From: Bacillota bacterium | GTDB lineage: Bacteria > Eremiobacterota > SpSt-956 > JAKJGF01 | NCBI GenBank assembly: GCA_029555925.1 | Contig: JAKPQU010000015.1 | Coordinates: 1-64,000, forward strand | Direction: 5' to 3' | Length of the DNA: 64,000 bases | Shown here: positions 16,813-27,069 of the stretch, in pieces | Layout of the letters: every line of letters begins with the position of its first letter | How positions within the stretch are numbered: position 1 is the stretch's first letter | Program-made: the position numbers and the translations under genes | The notes under the pieces: model-generated | What the model saw: the letters and a program-made list of their open reading frames with translations, nothing else | Database searches by the model: none | What the model was told of the DNA's origin: nothing

Positions 16813-18552
16813 ATGAAAGTACAGACTAAAATAATTGTTTTAATAGTTTTTCTTATAGTACTCTTTTTTGTTATGATTACTTTATTGAAGGATTATAGAA
16901 GTTATAGATTGTTTTTACTTATAGAAGAAGCGCAGAAAGAGAAATCTGCAATGTTCGATAAGGTACTGGACCTTAAAGGCAGGTCATTAAAGATGGGTGT
17001 TAACGATTATACTTTATGGGATGATATGGTAAATTTTATAAATAACCCTTCTCAAAAATGGGCCATAGAAAATATGGATAATTTTCTTTATATGTATAAT
17101 GCCGATCTGTTATGGGTTTATAGGCCTGATAATTCTCTTGTTTATTCTGTCAACGTAATGAAAGATAATAGTTTTAAAGAAATCCCTCTTCCTGAGGGAT
17201 TTATCGGAATCTTATTCAAAAAAACAAAATTCTGCCATTTTTTTCTCAACAGTTCCAGAGGTTTAATAGAGGTTTACGGCGCTTCCGTACACCCTCTAAA
17301 AGATAGGGAAAGAAAAACACTGTCTCAGGGATATCTTTTTGCCGGGTTTATATGGGATGAAACTTATATTAAAGAGCTTGCATTAATTACAGACAGTGTG
17401 ATAAAAATTACCCATGTTAATAAAAAGGGAATTTTTATTTCCAATCCGGAAAAAGGCACAGTTATTTTTTCAAAGATCCTACCTGCATGGAACGGAGAAC
17501 CTGTTGCCAGTATTAATGTCTGTTCTGATTCTTCCATACTCAAAAATTTTGTCAGTATATTAAACTGGAATTTTTTGCTTTTTATTGTTTTTCTCGTATT
17601 TCTAATAATGTTTCTTTCTATTTTTCTTACTCTATGGATAAATATCCCTTTAAACAGGATTGCCAGTGCTTTGAATACAGGACATCCGGAATATCTTCTT
17701 GTGATGGAAAAAGATAAAGGTGAATTCGGTTATATTTCCAGGCTTATAGTACAATTCTTCAGGCAAAAAGAAGAGCTTGCAAAGGAGATCGCTGAAAGGA
17801 TATTGATAGAGAAGCATGTGAGAGAACTTAATACGGGACTGGAAGAAAGAGTTATACAGAGAACTATAGAACTTGCTGTTTCAAATAATAAACTTAAAGA
17901 AGAAGCTCAGGAAAGAGAGAGAGCGGAAGAACAGATTCTTCTGTCACTCAAAGAAAAAGAGGTTCTTATAAAAGAGATTCATCACAGGGTTAAAAATAAT
18001 CTTCAGATTATTTCGAGTCTCTTATATCTTCAATCCGATTCTATAAAAGATGAATATGATAGGCTGATATTTAAAGATACTCAGAGCAGAATTAAGTCAA
18101 TAGCACTGGTTCATGAAAAATTATATGGAACCGGTGATTTCAGTAAAATTGATTTTCAGGCCTATCTGCAATCTTTACTGGTTTATTTACGAAATACTTA
18201 TAAGGTAAAGGATTTTATTAATGTTAAGACAGATGTTGCACCTGTATATCTTGGAGTTGATAAAGCAATACCATGTGGTCTTATTGTAAATGAGCTTGTT
18301 ACTAATTCTTTGAAATATGCTTTCCCTGACGGTAGAAAAGGTGAAATTTATATCAGATTTTATACGGGAGGTGATAAAAAAGTTGTTCTTGAGGTGGAAG
18401 ATAATGGTATTGGATTACCGGAAGATTTTGATATAAAAAATATATCTACCCTTGGACTGGATCTTGTGATTAATCTGACAAGACAGATTGACGGACATTT
18501 AGATATTCATAGTTATAAGGGTACGAAAATTAATATTAATTTTACATTATAA
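16813..18552 (+). CDS. Membrane sensor histidine kinase (CHASE4-HisKA_2-HATPase)
   Basis: 579 residues. TM1 about 6-26, TM2 about 255-277, enclosing an extracytoplasmic domain with the CHASE4 pattern VNDYTLWDDMVNFI near 62-75. A coiled coil leads to a HisKA_2 dimerisation domain with phospho-acceptor His near 391 in KEIHHRVKNNLQIISSLLYL, then a HATPase with NELVTNSLKYAFP and DNGIGLP. There is no receiver. The C-terminal 200 residues are closely similar to those of the next two kinases. The RBS is weak. CHASE4 ligands are unknown. It is probably a stimulus-specific input into the same circuit as its neighbours. Confidence 0.9.
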   Translation: MKVQTKIIVLIVFLIVLFFVMITLLKDYRSYRLFLLIEEAQKEKSAMFDKVLDLKGRSLKMGVNDYTLWDDMVNFINNPSQKWAIENMDNFLYMYNADLLWVYRPDNSLVYSVNVMKDNSFKEIPLPEGFIGILFKKTKFCHFFLNSSRGLIEVYGASVHPLKDRERKTLSQGYLFAGFIWDETYIKELALITDSVIKITHVNKKGIFISNPEKGTVIFSKILPAWNGEPVASINVCSDSSILKNFVSILNWNFLLFIVFLVFLIMFLSIFLTLWINIPLNRIASALNTGHPEYLLVMEKDKGEFGYISRLIVQFFRQKEELAKEIAERILIEKHVRELNTGLEERVIQRTIELAVSNNKLKEEAQERERAEEQILLSLKEKEVLIKEIHHRVKNNLQIISSLLYLQSDSIKDEYDRLIFKDTQSRIKSIALVHEKLYGTGDFSKIDFQAYLQSLLVYLRNTYKVKDFINVKTDVAPVYLGVDKAIPCGLIVNELVTNSLKYAFPDGRKGEIYIRFYTGGDKKVVLEVEDNGIGLPEDFDIKNISTLGLDLVINLTRQIDGHLDIHSYKGTKININFTL

Positions 18553-18601
18553 TTATAATATATTATTATATTAACAATAATTATAAAAAAGGTGTATTAT
18601 T

Positions 18602-20143
<1,542 letters not shown>

Positions 20144-20203
20144 ATTTCTAGAGCGGTACCAGCGGCCATGAACGGTTCGGTCGCAACGAAGAATTAGAAT
20201 CCG

Positions 20204-20238
20204 TTCCTCCCGTCACGCATTACGCGTTACGCGTTACG
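20204..20238. repeat. Solo ACGCGT-type core repeat, site 1
   Basis: CCTCCCGTCACGCATTACGC followed by GTTACGCGTTACG: the shared interior motif of R1 and R2 without either family's ends. It lies in the 134-bp gap between the second and third HisKA_2 kinase genes. Confidence 0.75.
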
Positions 20239-20277
20239 ATTCTCATGTAAAGGTACGAATAATATTCGGGAGTAAAG

Positions 20278-21855
20278 ATGAAAAAAGATGAAGAGAAAAC
20301 AAAAGAAGAACTGTTAGAAGAATTAAGGAATTTACGAAAAGAGAGAAAAAACCTTGAGTTTTTTAAAGAGTCCGATCATAGATACAGAATGATAGTGGAA
20401 AATATTTTTGATGTTGTCTATGTTTACAGGCCGGACGGTATAATTACTTTTGTTACATCCAATGTATTTTCCCTCGTAGGGTATTTGCCTGAAGAGATTA
20501 TGGGGCATCATATAACCGAGTTTATTTATCCTGATGATATAGAAACTGTTCTCTCTGACTTCCATGAATCTCTGATTTCAGGAAAAATCTCTCCTACCTA
20601 TTGTCGTCTCCTGGCAAAAGGAGGAGATATTATCTATATAGAGGAAATAGCAAGACCTTTACTCGATAACAGGGGAAATGTATCTCAATTTATCGGTATT
20701 ATTCGTAATATTACGGATCGTAAGCTGGCAGAGGAAGCATTGAAGGAGAGCGAAAAATTATTCAGAAGTTATTTTGAACTGCCTCTGATAGGTATTGCTA
20801 TTGTCTCGCCTGATAAAAAATGGCTTGCCGTAAATGATAAACTGTGTGATATTCTCGGATACACAAGAGATGAACTGTTAATGCTGACCTGGCCTGATAT
20901 TACAGTGCATGATGATCTTATCGGAGAAATGGCTGATTATGAGAAAATGCTTTCAGGAAAATTGAAAATCAATAATCTGGAAAAGAGATATATAAAAAAA
21001 GACGGAACTATTATTTATGCAAAACTCAGTTCTACATGTGTAAGAAAATCCGATAATTCTGTTGATTATATTGTTGCATTGATAGAAGATATTACAGGAC
21101 GTAAAATGATAGAGGAAGAACTGATTAAACATCGAATACATCTTGAAGAACGTGTTATAGAAAGAACAGAGGAATTAAATCTTATAAATAATAGACTTCA
21201 AAAGGAAATTGAGGAAAGGAAGATAGCAGAGGAAAAACTAAAATCTTCCCTTAAGGAAAAAGAAATCCTCCTTAAAGAAATACATCACAGGGTAAAGAAT
21301 AATCTTCAGATTATTTTAAGTCTCCTGTATATTCAGGGTGATTCTATTCACGATGATATTGCCCTTGCTAAATTTAAAGAGAGTCAGAGCCAGATAAGAT
21401 CTATATCGCTGGTTCATGAAAAACTCTATCAATCTAATGACCTGTCCAGAATTGATTTTGCTGAATATATTCAGGGCCTTTCATCATATTTGTTCTATAC
21501 CTATAATGTAGATAACAGGTTGATAAAATTAAGAATAAAGGCCGATAATATTTATCTCCCTGTTGATAAAGCAATACCCTGTGCTCTTATTATAAATGAA
21601 TTAATTACAAATTCGCTTAAACATGCCTTCCCGAAAGAGAATAAAGGCATAATATCTATTAAATTGCGTAAAAAAGATAGCATATACATATTGCAGTTCA
21701 GCGATAATGGCACAGGCCTGCCTGAAGAGCTTGATATTAACCATGTAAATACTATAGGTCTTGATCTTATATTCAATCTGGTAGAGCAGATTGATGGTTT
21801 TTTAGAACTTGATACACATAAAGGAACATCATATAAAATTACTTTCCCGATGTAA
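20278..21855 (+). CDS. PAS-PAS-HisKA_2 histidine kinase
   Basis: 525 residues, no membrane segments. A short N-terminal coiled coil (EEKTKEELLEELRNLRKERK) is followed by PAS domains about 35-155 and 160-280. HisKA_2 has its His near 336 in KEIHHRVKNNLQIILSLLYI, and the HATPase carries NELITNSLKHAFP and DNGTGLP. Third consecutive HisKA_2 kinase, presumably a tandem duplication with input-domain shuffling, since only the C-terminal halves are alike. It is separated from the second kinase by a solo core repeat, so it may have its own promoter. The last gene of the signalling island. Confidence 0.9.
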   Translation: MKKDEEKTKEELLEELRNLRKERKNLEFFKESDHRYRMIVENIFDVVYVYRPDGIITFVTSNVFSLVGYLPEEIMGHHITEFIYPDDIETVLSDFHESLISGKISPTYCRLLAKGGDIIYIEEIARPLLDNRGNVSQFIGIIRNITDRKLAEEALKESEKLFRSYFELPLIGIAIVSPDKKWLAVNDKLCDILGYTRDELLMLTWPDITVHDDLIGEMADYEKMLSGKLKINNLEKRYIKKDGTIIYAKLSSTCVRKSDNSVDYIVALIEDITGRKMIEEELIKHRIHLEERVIERTEELNLINNRLQKEIEERKIAEEKLKSSLKEKEILLKEIHHRVKNNLQIILSLLYIQGDSIHDDIALAKFKESQSQIRSISLVHEKLYQSNDLSRIDFAEYIQGLSSYLFYTYNVDNRLIKLRIKADNIYLPVDKAIPCALIINELITNSLKHAFPKENKGIISIKLRKKDSIYILQFSDNGTGLPEELDINHVNTIGLDLIFNLVEQIDGFLELDTHKGTSYKITFPM

Positions 21856-21976
21856 ATTCCCGGAAGATTGTATGTGTTAATTGAGGAAAATGAACACATC
21901 ATGAAACAGGACTTACGCATTTTTAAAATAAAAATACCAATAAACCTGTATCATTCCTGAATAAGCGCGAATACAC

Positions 21977-22023
21977 TGTCATTTCGCGAAAAAGCTTATG
22001 GAACCACACTTCGCGGGATGACA
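21977..22023. repeat. Imperfect inverted repeat TGTCATTTCGCGAA / TTCGCGGGATGACA
   Basis: The arms 21977-21990 and 22010-22023 flank a 19-base loop. Two mismatches. This resembles the dispersed TGTCATCCCGCGAA palindromes seen in many environmental genomes; it may also act as a terminator-like hairpin behind the kinase gene. Confidence 0.6.
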
Positions 22024-22079
22024 GATTATTAATGTATAACTCCTGCTATAATTATCTGTCATAAAAAAATACAATCAAT

Positions 22080-22108
22080 TTGCAATAATAATAAAAACCT
22101 TGTATAAT
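22080..22108 (+). promoter_or_regulatory. Strong sigma70-type promoter
   Basis: -35 TTGCAA (22080-22085), a spacer of exactly 17 bases and a perfect -10 TATAAT (22103-22108). Transcription should start near 22115, about 255 bases before the NYN gene start, producing a long structured leader or a separate RNA. Confidence 0.75.
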
Positions 22109-22114
22109 ATATAT

Positions 22115-22335
22115 CCGAAATTACAGGTTTATAACTTGAGAGGGTTGTACAAAACCTATTAGGCAATTGCCTCTGTTTCTCAGTGTAAAGATGCGAATAC
22201 CGTAAGAGGATTCCTAATAATTGTACATATATCAAAAGACTCGGACTGGAGTCTTTGAGTAAGATTACTCTAGAAGCCCATGCTCTATAGTGAAGCGATA
22301 ACAGAGCAAGTAACGATGGGTGCAGTCACGTGATA
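22115..22335 (+). ncRNA. Candidate structured RNA or long mRNA leader ahead of the NYN RNase gene
   Basis: No coding frame is convincing here, but paired segments are dense. TGTACAA/TTGTACA (22146-22152 with 22221-22227) and TATTAGG/CCTAATA (22157-22163 with 22213-22219) form one long stem enclosing CCTCT/AGAGG (22170-22174 with 22205-22209). Next come AAAGACTC/GAGTCTTT (22235-22242 with 22249-22256), GAGTAA/TTACTC (22257-22262 with 22265-22270), and nested CCCAT/ATGGG (22277-22281 with 22316-22320) and GCTCT/AGAGC (22282-22286 with 22303-22307). I compared it mentally with tmRNA, RNase P, SRP, 6S and the common riboswitches and recognised none. No terminator separates it from the NYN gene. 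Folding is by eye only. Confidence 0.6.
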
Positions 22336-22370
22336 ATATATTGGTTAATTATATTAATGGGGGGGCTCAT

Positions 22371-23768
22371 ATGGCAGAGGACGAAAAATATCAGAAACTT
22401 TTAAAGTATCTTACTCCCAGAAGTCTTTGCTGGATAATACATGATTTATTAACTCAAAGAGAATTGCAGGTACTTTTAAATAAATCCGGTATTAAATATG
22501 GTGGTAGAGAATTTAGCTCTATACCTTCCAGTGTTGTAGTGGAAGATCTTGCACAGCTTTTCTTTAAAAAATCCGATTTTGGTAATTTTATGACCAGGAC
22601 TTTTTTAAAGAAGAGATTGAAAGAGAAAAGTAAATTGACAAAACTTGATCTTCCTGCTATTAAAGACTATACAGGTGATTGTAAGAATATTTTCAACCAG
22701 AACAGGGTCGGAAAAGTTCTGTGGGTTATTCTGACAGATGAAAGACCGGATGTCAATGATTACGGTCTTGAATTTATTCAACAGGTTGAAAATATAATAA
22801 CATCTCTGGAGAAAAAAGAAGTAAGAAAAGGTAAGAAAGTTTCCAGACCCAAACAGGAAGCAGGAAAATCGAAAGATGATACCCTGTACAGGGAACAGAT
22901 TAAAAAGCTGGAAGAAAAACTCAAGAGTCAGGATAATACACTTAACCAGCTTTCAGAAGTTAATAAAAAACTCAGAAAGGATACGACAAATTTTAATCAG
23001 AGAATTGAGCTGTTGCAGAAAGAAAAACAGAAAATTTTTGAAGAACTTGAAGATGCCAAAAAAGCTCTTTTCGATCAGGAAATGCTTTTTAAAGATAAAA
23101 AAAGACTTGAAAAGGAAAGTAAAGAACTCAGAGATACGCTCAATGATCAGCATGATATATACAGTTCATTAATTTTGCTTCAGAGAAAAAATTTACAACT
23201 CAGAGGGGATCTTATCAGGGCAGATATAAAATATAAAAAGCTTCAGAGACGTCTCATTCCTGAAAGTCATGAAGAGATTCAGACCGCTACAGATAACCCC
23301 AGGGTCGGTGTTTTTGTAGATGTTCAAAATATATATTACGGTGCTAAGATTGGCTATCAGGCAAAATTAAATTTTGAAACTCTTTTAAATCTTGTTACTA
23401 AAGACAGAGAAGTAATAACAGCCATAGCTTATATAGTTCAGACTCCGGAAATAAATCAGGATGAATTTATAAAAACCCTGGATAGAGTCGGTTATACGGT
23501 AAAATCAAAAGATTTAAGACGGAGAGCTGACGGTTCGGCTAAAGGAGACTGGGACCTTGGTATTGCTATGGATATAATATCTTTGCAGGATAGACTTGAT
23601 GTTGTTGTTCTTGTAAGCGGAGACGGTGATTTTACCGAGCTTATAAAGGTTCTTAAACGAAGTAACATAACTGTGGAAGTAGCCGCTTTCCAGCATAATA
23701 CGTCGAGAGATTTAATAGAGATTGCAGATACTTTTTATCCGATGGAAGAAGATATGATAATTGTATAA
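22371..23768 (+). CDS. Coiled-coil NYN (LabA/PIN-like) domain RNase
   Basis: 465 residues from the ATG at 22371; this start is preferred over an upstream GTG at 22320 because GGGGGG stands just before it and the GTG lies in a predicted hairpin. N-terminal 150 residues are an unrecognised helical domain (YLTPRSLCWIIHDLLTQREL). A coiled coil covers about 175-295. The C-terminal 150 residues are a NYN domain: VGVFVDVQNIYYG near 312-324, KGDWDLGIAMDII and VVVLVSGDGDFTELI supply the acidic cluster of this Mg-dependent, PIN-like nuclease fold. Such proteins cleave RNA. It is preceded by a structured RNA and followed by a small Sm-like protein, which suggests an RNA-processing or self-regulating unit. 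Confidence 0.85.
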   Translation: MAEDEKYQKLLKYLTPRSLCWIIHDLLTQRELQVLLNKSGIKYGGREFSSIPSSVVVEDLAQLFFKKSDFGNFMTRTFLKKRLKEKSKLTKLDLPAIKDYTGDCKNIFNQNRVGKVLWVILTDERPDVNDYGLEFIQQVENIITSLEKKEVRKGKKVSRPKQEAGKSKDDTLYREQIKKLEEKLKSQDNTLNQLSEVNKKLRKDTTNFNQRIELLQKEKQKIFEELEDAKKALFDQEMLFKDKKRLEKESKELRDTLNDQHDIYSSLILLQRKNLQLRGDLIRADIKYKKLQRRLIPESHEEIQTATDNPRVGVFVDVQNIYYGAKIGYQAKLNFETLLNLVTKDREVITAIAYIVQTPEINQDEFIKTLDRVGYTVKSKDLRRRADGSAKGDWDLGIAMDIISLQDRLDVVVLVSGDGDFTELIKVLKRSNITVEVAAFQHNTSRDLIEIADTFYPMEEDMIIV

Positions 23769-23800
23769 AGAACAGGGGGGAAATATTCCGGAAAATTTTG

Positions 23801-23880
23801 ATTGTGCCCTGAAATTTGTGTAAACATTCATTAAAACTTTATTCCATGTTACGTTTACACAAAACATCTTACACACCCTG
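23801..23880. repeat. R3 palindromic repeat, copy 1
   Basis: Arms AAATTTGTGTAAACATTCAT and GTTTACACAAAACATCTTAC frame TTATTCCATGTTAC. It lies between the NYN and Sm-like genes. It is reversed relative to the other three copies. Confidence 0.75.
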
Positions 23881-23927
23881 GTTTTTTGTAAGATACACGA
23901 ATTTTATTAAGATTTCCGGGGTTTTTT

Positions 23928-24167
23928 ATGGAAGATTTTAACTGTGAAGATTTTTCCTGGGATATGGTAAAGTCTGAAAACAAGGCTCTTGCCGGATATA
24001 TTACAGAGAAAATTCCCATGGAATTTACTTTTCTGGACGGAGAAATACTGATTGGAACAATAAAATGGTTTGATGAAATGAGCCTTGGTATTGTAAATGA
24101 CAGTCAGGAAGAAATTTATATTGATAAACGTTATCTGAAATGGTTTAAACCTCTGGCGAAATTATAA
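23928..24167 (+). CDS. Small Sm/Hfq-like protein
   Basis: 79 residues. After an acidic N-terminus and a short helix (SENKALAGYITEK), the rest reads as an Sm fold. IPMEFTFLDGEILIGTIKWF followed by DEMSLGI matches the Hfq Sm1 pattern (hydrophobic strand, x-D/N-G, L-x-G-x-I, aromatic-Asp), and EEIYIDKRYLKWFKPL occupies the Sm2 place but lacks the Hfq YKHAIST signature. This is therefore either a divergent Hfq or a different Sm/LSm-like RNA chaperone. The ATG is within TTTTTTATGG with GGGG nearby. It follows the NYN RNase gene by 159 bases. Alternative: a generic SH3-like barrel. The family assignment is from pattern, not from a search. Confidence 0.55.
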   Translation: MEDFNCEDFSWDMVKSENKALAGYITEKIPMEFTFLDGEILIGTIKWFDEMSLGIVNDSQEEIYIDKRYLKWFKPLAKL

Positions 24168-24184
24168 TTGGCTATTTAATTGTA

Positions 24185-24231
24185 GTTGAGAGTTGAGAGC
24201 TTAATGTTAATTTCAGTTCTCAACCTTCAAC
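24185..24231. repeat. R5 hairpin repeat GTTGAGAGTTGAGAG, copy 1
   Basis: GTTGAGAGTTGAGAG (24185-24199) pairs with TTCTCAACCTTCAAC (24217-24231), leaving a 17-base loop. A related copy is at 61041. It lies behind the Sm-like gene, where it could help termination, although no T-run follows. Confidence 0.6.
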
Positions 24232-24272
24232 TTTAAACAACTCGCCTGAATTTAAAGGTATAGGAATTTTCA

Positions 24273-24385
24273 TTTTTGACCAGGATTTATAGGATTTATG
24301 TGATTACTGGGATGATAAATAGAATTACTTTACTTGAATTTTCTAATCCCGGTAATTCTTTAATCCCGAAAATCACGGTCAAAAA
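24273..24385. repeat. R4 palindromic repeat, copy 1
   Basis: Arms of about 43 bases: TTTTTGACCAGGATTTATAG at the left and, inverted, CCGAAAATCACGGTCAAAAA at the right, each continuing into GATTAC-T/C-GGGAT. The remaining part of the gap to 24494 contains two AAAGCTTTAGAT-AAA copies and GAGGCAGTTTATCTAAATAA, which also occurs next to R2 copy 2. Confidence 0.75.
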
Positions 24386-24494
24386 TAAAGCTTTAGATAA
24401 AAGTAGAGGCAGTTTATCTAAATAATTTAAAGATATAGAAATATTCGTTTTTGATGGCGTAAAAAGCTTTAGATGAAAATTAAGGTGAAGTACG

Positions 24495-25658
24495 TTATCT
24501 AAATAATTTATCTCCCTGTAAGGTTAGATAAGTATCCAGTAATTTTTCTCCTGATATGTGCCATGTAAATTTTTCTCTGACTTTGAGAGAGCCTTTTATT
24601 CTGATTCTTTCCATCACCTCGGGATTTTCTGCCAGTCTTAATATGACCTGTGCCAGTTTTTCTTTATCTGCTGTGTTACAGAGTATTCCATCTATATTAT
24701 GGTCTATAATTTCCCTCACACATGGTATATCGGAAGCTATTACCGGTCTTCCGCAGGACATATATTCCAGAATTTTTAAAGGACAGCAGCCCTGTATTAA
24801 GTTTCTCTCCGAATATTCCAGAGGAGAAACACATATATGAGATTCAGATATTATAGAAGCAACTCTTTCTTCTTCTACAGGTTCAAGGAATTTTATTTGC
24901 TCTGTAAGGTTTAATCGATAGGCATAATCCGTAAGAGCTTTTTCAAATTTTTTCTTTCTGTCAGACAGGATGTTTAATATAAAATTTTTCTTCTTTTTTT
25001 TTATTATACAGAGAGCATCGAATAAAGAAAATATACCCTGCCACGGAGTAAGAGTGCCTACATAAAGTATTTTCAGAGGTAAAGAAGGCATGGGGCATAC
25101 GTTAAAGATGTCTGTATTTACACCGTTTGGTATGATTTTTACTTTGTCTTCTATTATTCCGAGAGATGTAATGTAATCTCTTATTACTCCGGAAGGACAT
25201 ATAATAAAATCCGCCTCTTTAAGGCAGATTATTTCATTAAGACGGATTTTTTTCAGTATCTGATTATTTCTCAACTGCGGATAGTGGTAGGGAAGTTCTA
25301 TAGACGGAAAACCGTTTGCTTCATAAAGAGTTCTGTAAGATTTATTTTGTTTTTTTACAATAGAAATTCCGTCCCAGATAGAACGAAATTGAATCAGAGC
25401 ATAATCTCTGTCCAGTTCTTTTTCCACTGCTCTCGAAAAAATAAGGGTCCTCTTTAAAAAATTACTTTCCTCTATTTTTACCCTTTTTATTTCTGCTCCC
25501 ATATAAATATCTTTTTCTTTTTGATCTTTACCGGCAGGTGTAAATAGAGTAACATTATAACCGTGTTCCGTCAGGGCTTTTGTAAAATATGAAATATGGA
25601 CACTTGCCCCTTTGGGAGCAGGAACTGTGTCAAAAGATGTATAGAGAATTTTTGGCAT
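24495..25658 (-). CDS. Glycosyltransferase, GT4 type
   Basis: 387 residues, GT-B fold. The N-terminal acceptor domain begins ILYTSFDTVPAPKGASVHIS with the Gly-Ala-Ser loop, and the C-terminal donor domain has KILYVGTLTPWQGIFSLFDA and the E-x7-E region SPLEYSERNLIQGCCPLKILEYMSCGRPVIASD split across about 282-320. It should move a nucleotide-activated sugar onto a glycan or lipid at the cytoplasmic face. Donor and acceptor cannot be read. Its immediate upstream neighbour, 56 bases away, is a peptidase gene with no glycan connection, so operon logic does not help. Confidence 0.85.
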   Translation of the reverse strand: MPKILYTSFDTVPAPKGASVHISYFTKALTEHGYNVTLFTPAGKDQKEKDIYMGAEIKRVKIEESNFLKRTLIFSRAVEKELDRDYALIQFRSIWDGISIVKKQNKSYRTLYEANGFPSIELPYHYPQLRNNQILKKIRLNEIICLKEADFIICPSGVIRDYITSLGIIEDKVKIIPNGVNTDIFNVCPMPSLPLKILYVGTLTPWQGIFSLFDALCIIKKKKKNFILNILSDRKKKFEKALTDYAYRLNLTEQIKFLEPVEEERVASIISESHICVSPLEYSERNLIQGCCPLKILEYMSCGRPVIASDIPCVREIIDHNIDGILCNTADKEKLAQVILRLAENPEVMERIRIKGSLKVREKFTWHISGEKLLDTYLTLQGDKLFR

Positions 25659-25714
25659 AATTTTTTAAATCGTGAATGATGAAGAGCAGTCTATTACTCT
25701 TCATCATTCATATG

Positions 25715-27046
25715 TTAAATCATAGGGAACCATCTGGGTAATTTAACCGGTTCCATTTTAAAGAGTTCCTTATCTTCTTTTGTAAGATATGTTCCCGGAA
25801 CCATTAATTCAAAAGCATGTTCACCGAACCATTCATCACACATAATAAAATACCCTTTTTTCCCGTGTTCATTACCCCAGCTGTTTTCTATCTTCCATTT
25901 TGTCGGTTTGTTATTAACCAGATCTACTCCAGAAATGACCATCATATGATTCATAAAAGACTGACAGTAATCAATTCTCATGCCTTTATCAAGGTGAAAT
26001 TTCTTCTGAAAGACGAGATTATAGTCATAAAGATCAGAGCATAAGAGCCCTTCTTTTGTGTTGCTTTCCTGAAGGACATCACAGCCGAACATGGACGCTT
26101 TATTGTCTTTAAGCATTTTTACTGCATAGTTTCTCAACTTTTTAAAGGGGAGATTGAGAGCTTTTAATTCCTTACCGCCTACCATATAGGCGGCATGTTC
26201 TATCATATAGGTTTTATTAAAAGGGGTTTTTCCCGATGGACAGCTCCAGAGTATATAAACATCATCCACATCAAGGGGCAGATATTTCCCTGCAAATTCC
26301 ACAGGAGTTATATCTCTTTCTCTGTGGAAATTTTTATCACTGTCTCTGTAGGCCCAGTCGAATTTTTCAGGAGGAACTCCAAGGAATATGGATAGTATTC
26401 TATAGAAATCATCTAAAAATTCCATTTTTTTCTTTCTTATCTGTTCGGTATTTTTACCGTCTTTATGCATTTTTCTTATGATTGCAGTACATTCCCTTAA
26501 TTTACTGTAAAGCATAGAATTCAGAAATTTGGAATTTTCCAGGTTGAAGGTATTTGGCATGACCGATTTAGGTATGAGTCCGTATTTTTTCACCAGGTTT
26601 GCAATCATATGCCATTCACCGTCATCGGGAACAGGATTTTTAAGGAGAAAATTCATAAGCCTGTCATCAAGGTCTCTGTCCAGAAATTCAATCATAAGTT
26701 CAAGAAAATAATTTGCCTTTTCGATTTTATCCCAGAATACAAGATGGTTTGCGGAAAATTCAAAATCTTTCATTTTGAAGGTTTCCTTCGTCATTGTACG
26801 AAACCAGTTAAGCCCTGCAAAAAGCCAGCATGTATTTGCCTGTTTCTGGGCAGTGACTTCCGATTGTTCAATCTCATGGGAAAAACAGAAATTTACATTG
26901 TTCAGTATATGTCTGTTTATTGCAATATCCTGAATATTTCCCCTGGTAACGGCATTCATGAGCACTTTATTCGAAGTCTCTGACGTGAAATTTTTCTGAA
27001 ATTTTTCTATGTGTTTTCTTTCCAGTAACTGGTTTTTTTTTGTCAT
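25715..27046 (-). CDS. pepC: Aminopeptidase C / bleomycin hydrolase family (C1B)
   Basis: 443 residues, normal length for the family. The catalytic Cys is Cys73 in KQANTCWLFAGLNWFRT, the His is near 367 in SFMNHMMVISGVDL and the Asn near 388 in KIENSWGNEHGKKGYF. The segment before the Cys, AQKQANTC, differs from the commoner NQ-x-SGRC but keeps the oxyanion-hole Gln. These cytoplasmic enzymes form hexameric, self-compartmentalised barrels that trim peptides with the C-terminus set in the active site. The start ATG lies 12 bases after GAGGAG. An R1 repeat stands directly upstream. Confidence 0.88.
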   Translation of the reverse strand: MTKKNQLLERKHIEKFQKNFTSETSNKVLMNAVTRGNIQDIAINRHILNNVNFCFSHEIEQSEVTAQKQANTCWLFAGLNWFRTMTKETFKMKDFEFSANHLVFWDKIEKANYFLELMIEFLDRDLDDRLMNFLLKNPVPDDGEWHMIANLVKKYGLIPKSVMPNTFNLENSKFLNSMLYSKLRECTAIIRKMHKDGKNTEQIRKKKMEFLDDFYRILSIFLGVPPEKFDWAYRDSDKNFHRERDITPVEFAGKYLPLDVDDVYILWSCPSGKTPFNKTYMIEHAAYMVGGKELKALNLPFKKLRNYAVKMLKDNKASMFGCDVLQESNTKEGLLCSDLYDYNLVFQKKFHLDKGMRIDYCQSFMNHMMVISGVDLVNNKPTKWKIENSWGNEHGKKGYFIMCDEWFGEHAFELMVPGTYLTKEDKELFKMEPVKLPRWFPMI

Positions 27047-27069
27047 AATAATTTACTCCTCTGTATATA

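Noticed and set aside
20204..20238. CRISPR-like array from the repeated ACGCGT/TTACG units
   Set aside because: Units are about ten bases, directly adjacent without unique spacers, and no cas gene is present.
21900..21925. CAGGACTTACGCATTTT as a possible transposon end
   Set aside because: Only one short copy is seen, with no partner end or transposase nearby.
22140..22335. tmRNA, RNase P, SRP RNA or a common riboswitch
   Set aside because: No tRNA-like end, no GAGGAAAGTCC core, no GGAAGGAAGCAGC-type SRP loop and no SAM, TPP, cobalamin, c-di-GMP or ydaO consensus could be matched by eye.
22320..22370. GTG start giving a 17-residue N-terminal extension to the NYN protein
   Set aside because: The GTG falls within the ATGGG side of a predicted stem and has no SD, whereas the ATG at 22371 has a G-rich SD directly upstream.
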